Shown here: positions 55,901 through 63,616 of the stretch, in pieces | Position numbering within the stretch: position 1 is the stretch's first letter | Layout of the letters: the number at the start of each line of letters is the position of its first letter | Source: Thioclava sp. ES.031 | GTDB taxonomy: Bacteria; Pseudomonadota; Alphaproteobacteria; Rhodobacterales; Rhodobacteraceae | DNA: 64,000 nt | Reading direction: 5' to 3' | Assembly (NCBI RefSeq): GCF_002563775.1 | Contig: NZ_PDJO01000001.1 | Coordinates: 630,001-694,000, forward strand | Translations under genes and position numbers: made by a program | The notes under the pieces: model-generated | What the model was told of the DNA's origin: nothing | What the model saw: the letters and a program-made list of their open reading frames with translations, nothing else | Databases searched by the model: none

Positions 55901-58335
55901 GCTTCGAAAATGGTTACGGAGGATTCTCAAAGGATGGCGACGCCTATGTCATTCACCTTGATGCCAGCCGCGTTCCGCCGACCCCCTGGTGCAACGTGCT
56001 CGCGAATGACCACTTTGGCACCATCGTCTCGGAGGCAGGCCTCGGGTTTACCTGGAGCCTCAATGCCGGAGAGCACCGACTGACGCCATGGTCGAACGAT
56101 CCGGTAACTGATGCTCAGGGCGAGGCCCTTTATCTGCGAGACGAGGAAACAGCGAAAGTCTGGACACCGACGCCATTGCCCGCGGGGGACGAAGCTCCTT
56201 GCGAAGCAGTTCACCGCACCGGTAGCACCGAATGGACACGGACAAGCCAAGGGCTCGAACAGAAACTCACCGTTTTCGTGCCTCCCGAAGCATCAGTAAA
56301 ACTCGCCTACCTGCGGCTGCGCAACACCACCGACCGTCCGCGCCGCATCACCGCAACCTATATCGCCGAATGGCAACTCGGCGGGTTGCCCAGTGCCTCG
56401 CGGCCACATGTGACCTGTGCATATCACGCGGCCAGCCGGGCGCTGATCGCCCGAAACGGCTGGCAACCGGAATTCGCGGCGCGTGTCGCGTTTCTCACCG
56501 CCAGCCATCCAGCGCATAGCCTGACCTGCGATCGGGCTGCGTTCTACGGCGCGGATAACGATGTCAAACATCCCGAAGGGCTGCGACGTTGGTCGCTCGG
56601 AGGTAAATGCGATGCAATTCGCGATGCCTGCGCGGCATATCAGGTCCATCTCGATCTCGCTCCAGGGGCCAGCGAGGAGGTAGTTTTCGTGCTCGGGGAT
56701 GGCGCGAATATCGAGGATGCGGAGGCGCTCGCGATCGAATGGGCCGATGTCGGGCGTGCAGCCCAGGCCTTGGAGGCCACTCTCGCGGCGTGGCACCAGC
56801 GGTTAGGGGCGGTGACGGTCGAGACGCCCGATCCCGCCTTTGACCTGATGGTGAACCGTTGGCTACCTTATCAGGCGCTCTCCTCCCGTATTATGGCACG
56901 CGCCGGGTTCAACCAGGCTGGCGGTGGCATCGGCTTTCGCGATCAATTGCAGGACATGATGGCCTTCCTCTTCTCGGAACCCGCTCGCGTTCGCGCCCAT
57001 ATTCTCGACTGCGCCGGACATCAGTTCGAGGAGGGCGATGTGCTGCACTGGTGGCATCCGCCGGAAGGCCGCGGCGTGCGGACGCGCTGCTCGGATGACA
57101 TGCTGTGGCTGGTCTACGCCACCCATCGCTACGTGCGCTCCACCGGAGATATCAGCATTCTCGACGAAGAGGTTCCGTTTCTTGTGGCGCCAACGCTCGC
57201 TGAGGACGAAGACGATAGATACGCGGCCTTCCCGTGCAGCGCACAGGCCTCGCCTCTGTTCGAACATTGCCGTCGGGCACTGACCCGTGGTGTCACCTCG
57301 GGGCAGCACGGCCTGCCACTGATCGGGGCTGGGGATTGGAACGACGGGATGGATCGTGTCGGCAATCACGGAAGGGGAGAAAGCGTTTGGCTGGCTTGGT
57401 TTGCCTCCCATTGCGCGGAAGGTTTCGCCGACTTGGCCCGGTGGGGCGGGCGCGACGACCAGATTGAGCATTGGCAACGCCGCGCACGAGAATTGAAACG
57501 GGCGGTCGACAATGCGGCCTGGGATGGCGCATGGTATATGCGCGCCTTTGACGATGACGGTCGACCCTGGGGTTCGCAGGACTGCGACGAGTGCCGCATC
57601 GACAGCATTGCCCAATCTTGGTCGGTTCTGGCCGGCGGGCTCGAGAGAGATCGTAGCCTGCAGGCGATGAAAGCAGCGTCGGAATGGTTGGTCGATCGAG
57701 AGTTGCGCCTCGTGCGTCTCCTCACGCCACCCTTCGACCGCACGCCCCGCGATCCGGGCTACATCCGGGCCTATCCACCCGGCGTGCGCGAGAACGGCGG
57801 CCAATATACCCACGCCGCTACCTGGCTCGGCATGGCACAGGCAAAGATCGGGAACGGCGAGGAAGCCTTCCGTATATTCGACCTGATCAATCCGATTCGT
57901 CGCAGCGCCTCTCGGGAAGATGCCGAGCGCTACCGCGCAGAGCCTTATGTGATGCCTGCCGATGTCGGGGGCGCGGCACCATTCGAGGGGCGCGCGGGCT
58001 GGACCTGGTATACCGGTGCCGCCGCCTGGTCCTGGCGGCTGGGCGTCGAGGCGATCCTCGGGCTGGAACTTGTTGGGGGCGCTTTGCGAATCGCTCCTTG
58101 CTTGCCAAAGGGTTGGGGCGGTTACCGCGCTCGCATCCGCGGGGCAGCCGGCACGATAGCGCTCAAGGTCGAAGATCCGGTGGGCCTAGGCGGCGGTCCT
58201 GTCGAGGTCATCGTGGACGGCCACCCACATCCCAGCGCGACGGTCGAGTTTCCGACTGATGGAACCACTGTCGAGGTTTCGGCGCGGCTGCGCGGACGGC
58301 TCGCGGAGGGGGGTATCCCGGCGCGTGAGCCGTAA
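49915..58335 (+). CDS. ndvB: Cyclic beta-1,2-glucan synthase (NdvB/ChvB-type)
   Basis: A 2806-residue inner-membrane protein, full length for NdvB. Order: an N-terminal cytoplasmic part; a first membrane region near residues 315-370; the GT84 synthase domain with LDADTIAPPG near 535 and the RWIRGDWQLLPWL box near 685; further membrane regions near 730-770 and 850-890; a middle region; and a C-terminal GH94 phosphorylase-like domain whose catalytic Asp is in GAGDWNDGMDRVG near 2475. It polymerises glucose from UDP-glucose and controls ring length by phosphorolysis, with export to the periplasm by NdvA (not in this window). It starts at GTG 49915 inside the usp stop. Roles include osmotic adaptation and host interaction. 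Confidence 0.93.
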   Translation: MTEAPDRTAGAGPEELLDHAAESLSHHLEICTGAPRPAPVWEELNAIPKWLVRAQRSSFHPPPAATKAAEWLLDNEYHVRRAIRQVQADMPPDFYRRLPSLATPECRGLPRIFLAAHGFLEAAHMQVNFGAAERFLTAFQRGTALTIAELWAFPAMLRLACLETIVVAFSELIEEIDPPFRATPGAAYGEAHDPTEAVSRAIMALSAISRVPWEEVFEATSRVEAILRKDPAGIYDAMDFDTRDSYRKAVEELSEGSDWSETRVADEAISVATAHAGAPRANHVGWWLVGDGRHQLERQVGFRAHAAAAWRRWVLAHAGASYAVALIAVGAVAMTVPLVLLAVNNASVTASIVTALLSLMPASIIAVTVVNWLVTQTIPPRTLPKLDFRDGLPKGCETAVVLPVIIAAHDEVSRLISQLERHWLTNPDPRLHYVILSDLADAASETLSSDAGVEDALTEGIRKLNGRYSPGHPFALMHRRRRWNPAEGVWMGWERKRGKLEEFNAFLHGDAVSAFPLTEGNTDALGIVRFVVTLDADTIAPPGTIHRLIGTLAHPLNRVEFDPTGERVISGYTFIQPRIEISPEAGSASLFARLYTGDTAIDIYSRAVSDVYQDLFGEGVFTGKGAYDAAAFSQSLRGRVPENAILSHDLFEGLHGRAALASDIVFYENFPGNYPEFTRRWHRWIRGDWQLLPWLQRTVPGRGEKQFKNPLSPLDRWKIIDNLRRSLIPPVLVLLALIGWLLVPSDAFVWSVLTVVAPGVYLITDAIAGFIHGRRRGVVRERTRQFLDHARRWTLAVVFMAHEAFVSLDAICRALWRMMVSRRRMLEWTSSAHVATADSADRRRAWEEMAGAPILAVAMAATLTAFAPEALPGAAPLLLLWLISPEIAQLIARPLRRPEEALSCDDQRFLRHLARRTWLYFETYAGPEDNWLPPDNYQTEPHEEIAHRSSPTNVGMLLLSALSAFDLGHSGLPALVARAANVLATLERLERYHGHILNWFDTRTLEPLEPRYVSTVDSGNLAVALVTLAEGCREAAQGPPVSSVSWDGLADSFGLLRDALAAMPSQPSAPLLARLDDLIAEAARVRNRPEDWAASADAMRDTGLPALSAELPAAIEAAPATDSREIHLWLERSIHHVISFIRDLETLCPWTPLVAAPPPGQEALAAQLAEVLPPDLRLEDTETAIETARGLIGDGEADPWHDTLRAAFTQGLAARSALRDSLTVSAEHAHRLALAMEFGLLYDRETRTFFIGYNLSQDQMDQHRYDLLASEARLASYFAIAKGDVPVEHWFHLGRPLAHPGRDLTVLSWNGSMFEYLMPALLLRSGPGRLLGQSEAAAVAVQKRYGERLGLPWGVSEAAFATRDASHRYQYRAFGVPGLGLKRGLDEDYVVSPYASALALAVAPATAVANLRRLDAMGMQGRYGFYDAADFTTERSPGARFTPVQTFMAHHQGMLLSAIDNALTGDRLVRRFNRDPRVAAMEMLLQERVPWEYVPEPLPKAGPPPLPELERRAVPPLDGWPAPDIGAPQLHVIGNGRLSSWISDGGDSALWWQGQSLTLWPGDLGHAARAGLFLRDAENGTIWDFRRRSNQAVDITFYPDRASFHLHKNEIAATQEIVTVQADDVELRRVTLVNESQATREIEVSSYAEVALASFASHERHPAFSKLFVQSEPLVGLDALLFTRRPRRPSDRPPVMLQRLLGGSNAVQFGGFDSDRRAILGRYGSSEPLDWLQRPPEATAGWTLDPASALRAKVRLAPGARVQLAFMTVAAGSRETAIEIASRYSGGETLDWAFEDAKRSIAIEADQLGASGAELRAAQAVAAELVRPPVKRAESLTGFLPGQHDLWGLGLSGDLPIVLVRVADADHAALLPAAVRAHRWWHRHGLRTDLVILSTGASSYEEPINARLRDALRDAGLAEGLGGDGGVHLHSADRIAETQRRALEELARVVLDGAAETLTEALQSMEELRDKSPRFTPDGQPEREIQPPRAPAQGLRFENGYGGFSKDGDAYVIHLDASRVPPTPWCNVLANDHFGTIVSEAGLGFTWSLNAGEHRLTPWSNDPVTDAQGEALYLRDEETAKVWTPTPLPAGDEAPCEAVHRTGSTEWTRTSQGLEQKLTVFVPPEASVKLAYLRLRNTTDRPRRITATYIAEWQLGGLPSASRPHVTCAYHAASRALIARNGWQPEFAARVAFLTASHPAHSLTCDRAAFYGADNDVKHPEGLRRWSLGGKCDAIRDACAAYQVHLDLAPGASEEVVFVLGDGANIEDAEALAIEWADVGRAAQALEATLAAWHQRLGAVTVETPDPAFDLMVNRWLPYQALSSRIMARAGFNQAGGGIGFRDQLQDMMAFLFSEPARVRAHILDCAGHQFEEGDVLHWWHPPEGRGVRTRCSDDMLWLVYATHRYVRSTGDISILDEEVPFLVAPTLAEDEDDRYAAFPCSAQASPLFEHCRRALTRGVTSGQHGLPLIGAGDWNDGMDRVGNHGRGESVWLAWFASHCAEGFADLARWGGRDDQIEHWQRRARELKRAVDNAAWDGAWYMRAFDDDGRPWGSQDCDECRIDSIAQSWSVLAGGLERDRSLQAMKAASEWLVDRELRLVRLLTPPFDRTPRDPGYIRAYPPGVRENGGQYTHAATWLGMAQAKIGNGEEAFRIFDLINPIRRSASREDAERYRAEPYVMPADVGGAAPFEGRAGWTWYTGAAAWSWRLGVEAILGLELVGGALRIAPCLPKGWGGYRARIRGAAGTIALKVEDPVGLGGGPVEVIVDGHPHPSATVEFPTDGTTVEVSARLRGRLAEGGIPAREP

Positions 58336-59147
58336 AGTTGAGCTGCGCGTTCAGCAAAATAGGATGACGCTTGAAGTCCAAGATGAGCTGAGAAAGTGAG
58401 CACAACTCAGGCCTGCACATGTCGCAGGTCTCGGCGCCTCTCCGCCAGTCCGTGATCCTCACTGAACTGAGGCGCTGACATCACGGCGGCGCGGAGCCGA
58501 AGCGAAGATAATCGAAAGGTCCCCTTGAATTCGCAAACAAAGAAAACCAGTGACGTGAACGAAATTTCCTCACCCAGCCGCTGGTTCAGTCCTTAGTCTC
58601 GTCATCGAGGATTGAGGGCGCGAAACAACTTCACAAGATATGTCGAGCGTTTTTCAAGACATGGGATTAACGATGGAGGCCAATTCGGAACGCGGTGTGA
58701 TTTCGGATGAAGAATGGGCGTTCCTCGAGCGCTCGGTCTCTCAGGAGTTCGGCAAATGATCCAGCGTCTATCGCCAGTTTCGACGCTGGACGCTCGCGGG
58801 GATGTGGCGGAAGAGCCTCGTCATCGTGGATTCGCAAGGTGTCGATGTCCATGCTTTCCAACGCCAAGGCGACGAGGCGAAATGCGCCGACCCTGACAAA
58901 GTTGTCGCGACAAGGGAGCTACGGCGTAAGATCTTCGCCGCCCGAGATTTGGCATCGCGATCAGGAGCGATCAGCGCTTCTCGAAAAGACGCGAGCCCTT
59001 AGATGATAAAATGGGTCCAGTCAGGTCCGGCGGAAGTGCGAGAACCATATACCAAGGCCCCGTGTGACCAGACAGTTTGGGGGCAACTGCTTGTTTCTGC
59101 ATCACCGCGAGAGATGCATGGCATGCCGCGCAAACCGCGCCATCGTC
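58336..59147. other. Intergenic stretch after ndvB with IS debris
   Basis: Apart from the IS5 remnant at 58673-58810, I see no supportable gene. A frame after the remnant (IVDSQGVDVHAFQRQGDEAK) has no family that I recognise. The end borders a broken glycosyltransferase. Confidence 0.45.
58673..58810 (+). mobile_element. IS5-family transposase remnant
   Basis: The frame reads MEANSERGVISDEEWAFLE, then QEFGK, a TGA at 58757, and SSVYRQFRRWTLAGMW. An intact IS5-type transposase has these blocks in this order, with a segment between FLE and EEFGK and a Trp at the TGA. So there is an internal deletion plus a TGG-to-TGA change. The DDE core is absent. Confidence 0.7.
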
Positions 59148-60165
59148 TCAATCGAGGGCTGAATTCACACGATCGAGCGCTGCCCCCATGATATCTGCCG
59201 CGGTGCTCCAGTCTGGAAGCCGGGCGCCAGCTGCACGGGACGCGGCCGCCATTTCGACGCGCAATTCGGAATCGCGCAAGAGGCCTCTCAAGGCGTTTGC
59301 GAAAGCCACAGGCGCATCGACTGGCACCAATAGTCCTGCTTTCTTTGGCACAGTATCGGGGACCGCGCCGGTGCGGCAGGACACGATCGGCAAACCATGC
59401 AACATCGCGTCGCCAAGGCGAAAAGGGTCGCGGTATGATAGGATGCGTCAAGCTCCTCCCGTTCCACCCGTCCCATCAGGAGAACCTTACCGCCCAGCCC
59501 AAGCCTTTCGATCTGTTTGGCGAGTGCGCGCGCGACCTCAGGAGCATGCGCGCTTCCCACGATCTGCGCCTGCCGGTCGAGATCGGTGATCCGCGCCAGC
59601 GCGTCGATCAGAACGTCATGCCCCTTTCGCGCGGCCAGCAATCCGACCGAGAGGATCAGGGGGGGCGGATTTAGCGATGTCGCAATGGGCGGGCCGGTCG
59701 AAGCCGGGCAGGGCGATCGAGATCCGCTCGGGCGCGACGCCGAACTCAGCCTGCAGGATCGCGCTGGTATGAGGGCTGGGCACGACGACATGCGCGGCGC
59801 GCTTGAGGTTCTCGGCCTCACGGGCCAGCAGATGTCGCGCGCGCGGCGCGGGCACGCCGGTCTCGAGCCCCAGCGGGTGATGCTGCATCGCGACCACGGG
59901 CGCCGCCATCGCATCGAGCACCTCCGTCTCGATCGAGCCGAAGACCAGCCCATCGAGGATCACCGGCCGGTCGGCGGGAATGGCGGTCAGCTGGGCGCGC
60001 GCCGTTGCGGTCTCTTGCGCCGACGCGCCGGGGAAGCTGGGGGGCAGTTCGATATGGGCGACGTCGCGGCCTGCCGCGCGCAGCGCCTCAAGCAGTTTGC
60101 GCTCGTAGATGCCCCCCGGTCAGTTGCGTGATGTCGCCCGGGATGGCGAAGGCGGCTCGTGTCAT
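59148..60165 (-). pseudogene. Broken GT4-family glycosyltransferase
   Basis: Fragments in three frame changes give one GT4 protein. The N-terminus (MTRAAFAIPGDITQLTGG) breaks at a C6 run at 60112-60117. The middle (ILDGLVFGSIETEVLDAMAA, PSPHTSAILQAEFGV, ISIALPGFDRP) breaks at a G7 run at 59659-59665. The third part (LSVGLLAARKGHDVLIDALA, then GRVEREELDASYHTATLFA) joins directly to LGDAMLHGLPIVSCRTGAVP, which lacks about ten residues around the expected EGYGMVF motif. The first two breaks could be homopolymer errors, but the deletion removes catalytic sequence and shows the gene is dead. Confidence 0.82.
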
Positions 60166-60184
60166 GTGAACTCCCTCGACAATA

Positions 60185-61768
60185 TCAGCGGACCAGTTGC
60201 TCGGCTCCGTAGCGGCGCAGAACAGCGCGCTCGATCCGTTCAATGGCGGCATAGGCCGCGACTGCGACGAGAGCCAGCAGAACGACAGAACTCCATAGCA
60301 TTCCGTAATCCGAGGTGGAGGCGGTTAGTGCCATCAGCCCACCGATCCCGTGTCCCGTGGCTAGCCATTCCGCTGTGGTCGTCGCCAGAATTGCCGCTGG
60401 CACCGCCATCCGTGCGGCGGAGAAGAATGCGGGCAGCATCGCGGGAAACTGCACCAGCGTCAGCCGTTCCCACCGGGTCGCGGCATAGCTCTCAAAGAGG
60501 TCGATCAGCGCGGCGGGTGTGCGTTTGAGGCCCTGATAGCAGGCGATGAAAGTTGGAAAGAAGGTCATCACGGCGGTGATGGTGATCGTGCCTGTCGCGC
60601 CGCGCCCCATCGCAACCACGACGAGCGGGGCGGTGATGACGATGGGGATCGCGCGCAGGGCCACCGCGAGCGGCATGATCGCTCGCGCCAGCGCAGGAAG
60701 CATCAGGAGCGCGATGGCGAGGCCCAGCCCGAGCGCGAGGCCCAGGGCATAGCCGGGCAGGGCAAGGCTCAGCGTCTGTCCGAGGGCTGCAAAGAGGGTC
60801 GTGCGGTGATCGGCGGCGCCGCTTGCGGTGACGAGAAAGGCCCAGATGTCGTCGGGCCGCTTGGCGAAGAACCGGTTCAGCCCGGCGAACTCCATCGACA
60901 GCCACCAGAGGGCAATCACCACCAGCACGACGAGGATCAGGTTCAGCCGGGTCGCCCAGCGGCGGTCCGTGCGGGCATCGGGCAGGCTCGCGAGGATCAG
61001 CGGCGGCGGCGCGTCGTCGAGCCTGCGCCAGAGCCATCCGATTCCGGCATGGGCCAGCATTGACACCGCGGCGGCTATGGTTGCCAGCGACCAGGTGCCC
61101 GCCACATCGAGGCTGCGCATCGCGCGGATCGTCAGCACGCCCATGCCGCGTTCGGCCCCGGTGAACTCTCCCACCAGCGCGCCCAGGAACGCGGCGGGGG
61201 CGGCGATCTGGAGGCCGGCGATAAGGTAAGGTAGCGCGGCCATCGCGCGCACCTCGACAAGCGCGGTCCAACCGCCGCGCCCATAGCTGCGCACGAGGTC
61301 GAACCAGTTCGGCGGGGCCGCCCGCAGCCCCACCAGCAGCGGCAGGAACGTCGTGTAATAGACCGCGAGCGCGGCCAACGTCACCTGTGGCCCCAGTCCC
61401 GGCCCCCAGAGAACACGCAGGATGGGTCCGGTCGCGACCAGCGGTAGGCAAAAGACAATCAGCGCGAGCGAGGAAATCAGCCGCGCCGCCCCGGGGATCA
61501 GGATTGCCACTGCCGCCAGCGCGATCGCGGTGAGGTTGCCTATCACGTAACCGCCCGCCGCCGCGAGCGCGGTCCAGCCGGTCGCGCGCAGGATCAGTCC
61601 GGCGTGATCGGAAAGGTATGAGGCGATCTCCAGCGGTCCGGCAATCAGATAGGTGCCCGCGAGCGCGCGGGCCAGAGCCTCCCACGCGATCAGCGCCACC
61701 AGCGCGGTCGCGATGCTACGCAGCCAGTCGGTCCGGGGCCTGCGCCATCGGGCGGGGGAGAGGATCAT
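60185..61768 (-). CDS. Fused double ABC permease (SsuC/ThiX type)
   Basis: A 527-residue protein made of two consecutive permease domains, each of about 260 residues with its own membrane region. First-half landmarks are LPLVATGPILRVLWGPGLGP and FLGALVGEFTGAERGMGVL; second-half ones are IPIVITAPLVVVAMGRGATG and TTTAEWLATGHGIGGLM. The repeated GxxxxAMGxGxx and EFxxxxxGxG pattern is that of nitrate/taurine/HMP-type importers, which normally use a homodimer of single permeases. A fused heterodimer is less common. It lies 10 bases after the ATPase gene. Confidence 0.85.
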   Translation of the reverse strand: MILSPARWRRPRTDWLRSIATALVALIAWEALARALAGTYLIAGPLEIASYLSDHAGLILRATGWTALAAAGGYVIGNLTAIALAAVAILIPGAARLISSLALIVFCLPLVATGPILRVLWGPGLGPQVTLAALAVYYTTFLPLLVGLRAAPPNWFDLVRSYGRGGWTALVEVRAMAALPYLIAGLQIAAPAAFLGALVGEFTGAERGMGVLTIRAMRSLDVAGTWSLATIAAAVSMLAHAGIGWLWRRLDDAPPPLILASLPDARTDRRWATRLNLILVVLVVIALWWLSMEFAGLNRFFAKRPDDIWAFLVTASGAADHRTTLFAALGQTLSLALPGYALGLALGLGLAIALLMLPALARAIMPLAVALRAIPIVITAPLVVVAMGRGATGTITITAVMTFFPTFIACYQGLKRTPAALIDLFESYAATRWERLTLVQFPAMLPAFFSAARMAVPAAILATTTAEWLATGHGIGGLMALTASTSDYGMLWSSVVLLALVAVAAYAAIERIERAVLRRYGAEQLVR

Positions 61769-61778
61769 GCGGGCGCGC

Positions 61779-62582
61779 TCATGAGGCTATCCGGGCCGGG
61801 GGAGGCGCGGGCGCGTGGCGGGCGAGCGCAGCGCCGACCTCCTCGATCAGTGCATCCAGCGCCGGACCCTTCTCGCGCGGATGCGGTAGCGGCACGGTGA
61901 TATCGGCCACCACCCGCGCCGGGCGGGGCGAGAGCACGACGACCCGATCGGCGATGCGCACCGCCTCCGAGATCGAATGCGTGATCATCACCGCCGTCAC
62001 CCCGCGCGCCTGCCACAGCGCCGGCAATTCTTGATTGAGCCGTGCGCGCGTCAGCTCGTCCACCGCGCCGAAGGGCTCGTCGAGGAGCAGCAGCTGCGGA
62101 TCGGTCGCGAGGCAACGTGCGATCGCCGCGCGCTGGCGCATCCCGCCCGAGAGATCCGCAGGGCGGCGATCCTCGAAGCCTGCAAGCCCCACGGTCGCGA
62201 TCAGATCATCGACCTTCGCAGGGTCCGGCGCCATCCGCGCGAGCTTGCGTGCAAGCGCGATATTGCCGCGCACCGATCGCCATGGCAGCAGGGCCGCATC
62301 CTGAAACGCGACCGACAGCCCGGCGCGGCGGCGCATTTCCAGCGGCGTCTCGACGCCGATGCGCACACGGCCCGCGCTTGGCGGGTCAAGCCCCGCGATC
62401 AGCCGCAGCAGGGTCGATTTCCCGCAGCCCGACGGGCCGACGAAGGCGGTCGTCCGGCCGCCTTCGAGATGCAGGTCGATTAGGGCCAGCGCGTCGATCC
62501 GTGCCGCACCCGTTCCGAAGCTTCGCGAAAGCCCCGAGCAGGTGATGCCCGGCGCTGTGTCGGGCGCGCGCTCAGCTGGCAT
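61779..62582 (-). CDS. ABC transporter ATP-binding protein (SsuB/ThiZ type)
   Basis: A 267-residue ATPase with Walker A GPSGCGKST, Q-loop DAALLPWRSVRGN, signature LSGGMRQRAAIARCLA and Walker B LLLLDEPFGAVDELTR. This is the nitrate/sulfonate/taurine group style. It starts 11 bases inside the stop of the binding-protein gene. It serves the fused permease encoded just downstream. Confidence 0.88.
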   Translation of the reverse strand: MPAERAPDTAPGITCSGLSRSFGTGAARIDALALIDLHLEGGRTTAFVGPSGCGKSTLLRLIAGLDPPSAGRVRIGVETPLEMRRRAGLSVAFQDAALLPWRSVRGNIALARKLARMAPDPAKVDDLIATVGLAGFEDRRPADLSGGMRQRAAIARCLATDPQLLLLDEPFGAVDELTRARLNQELPALWQARGVTAVMITHSISEAVRIADRVVVLSPRPARVVADITVPLPHPREKGPALDALIEEVGAALARHAPAPPPARIAS

Positions 62583-63564
62583 GGATCTCTTCGAGGATCG
62601 AGCGATCCCACAGATCCGCCATCACCGGCTTGTCCAGCAGCGCGAGCGTCTTGACGTTTTCCGCGATGCTCTCATCGGTGAACCAGCCGAAACCGTGTTC
62701 ATCGGTGACGTCCGAGAACATCAGCGGCACCTGACGTTTCGCTTGCAGTTTCTGCGTCTCCAGATCGAGCCCCGCATCGGGGAACATCTTGACCGTCAGT
62801 TCGGCCGCGGCATCGGTGTCCTTGTGATAATCGGCCCAGCCCCGGATCTCGCCGCGCAGCAATTCGACCAGTTCCTTGCGGCGATTGGCGAGGCTGTCCT
62901 CGGTTGCGATATAGGTCTGCGATTGCACCGCATAGCCGAAATCGGCCATCAGCATCGTCACCGGATCGAGCCCCTTCATCGTCATCGCGACGGGCAGATC
63001 GGTGGCCCAGCACAGCAGGCAATCGACCTGACCAGCCACCAGAGGCGCCGCGTCATATTGCGTCGGTACCACTTCGATCGCGTCGAAATTCACGTCGTTG
63101 AGCGTGCAGAGCGCCTTGAGCACAGGCGTATTGGCCAGCGCCATGCCGATCTTCTTGCCCTCTAGATCCTTCGGTTCTCTCACCGGGTTCGCCGGCAGCG
63201 AGGCGATGGCGAAGGGGTTCTTCTGCATCGCGACGGCGATGATCTTGAAGGGCGCGCCCTGAGCGACCGCAGCGGCGGTATAATCGGCCGCCGAGATGCC
63301 GACGAGCGCGGTGCCCGAGACGACCGGCGGCTCGACCGGCGCGTTCGGCCCGCCCGGCGTGAGGCTCACGTCGAGACCCTGATCGGACCAGTAGCCCTTC
63401 GACTTCGCGATATAGCTGCCGCCGAACTGCACCGAATGCAGCCAGGACAGCTGCAGGTTAACGGTGCCTGCGGCGAGCACCGGGTGCAGCCCTAAACTCG
63501 TGGCGAGAACGCCGCCGGCGCCGGTCGCCAGAAATCCGCGGCGGGTAAGAGCGTTTCGTTTCAT
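62572..63564 (-). CDS. ABC transporter substrate-binding protein (NMT1/ThiY-like), Tat-exported
   Basis: A 330-residue binding protein. ATG 63564 with GAGGAA 7-8 bases upstream is preferred over a TTG ten codons earlier. It has a twin-arginine signal (LTRRGFLATGAGG, then hydrophobic to VLAAG). Mature landmarks are LQLSWLHSVQFGGSYIAKSK and GYWSDQGLDVSLTPGGPN, the NMT1/ThiY style, and LADFGY-like MLMADFGYAVQSQTYIATED. The ligand could be a pyrimidine, flavin or other heterocycle precursor or a sulfonate. I saw no TPP riboswitch upstream, which weakens a thiamine-precursor role. Confidence 0.82.
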   Translation of the reverse strand: MKRNALTRRGFLATGAGGVLATSLGLHPVLAAGTVNLQLSWLHSVQFGGSYIAKSKGYWSDQGLDVSLTPGGPNAPVEPPVVSGTALVGISAADYTAAAVAQGAPFKIIAVAMQKNPFAIASLPANPVREPKDLEGKKIGMALANTPVLKALCTLNDVNFDAIEVVPTQYDAAPLVAGQVDCLLCWATDLPVAMTMKGLDPVTMLMADFGYAVQSQTYIATEDSLANRRKELVELLRGEIRGWADYHKDTDAAAELTVKMFPDAGLDLETQKLQAKRQVPLMFSDVTDEHGFGWFTDESIAENVKTLALLDKPVMADLWDRSILEEIHAS

Positions 63565-63616
63565 GAAAAATTCCTCGCTATCCTTGCTGTTCAACTTAGC
63601 GCGTCCTGCGCGGGCT

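Noticed and set aside
63565..63616. TPP riboswitch upstream of the ThiY-like binding protein
   Set aside because: The gap to the preceding gene is only about 50 bases and lacks the conserved THI-box core.
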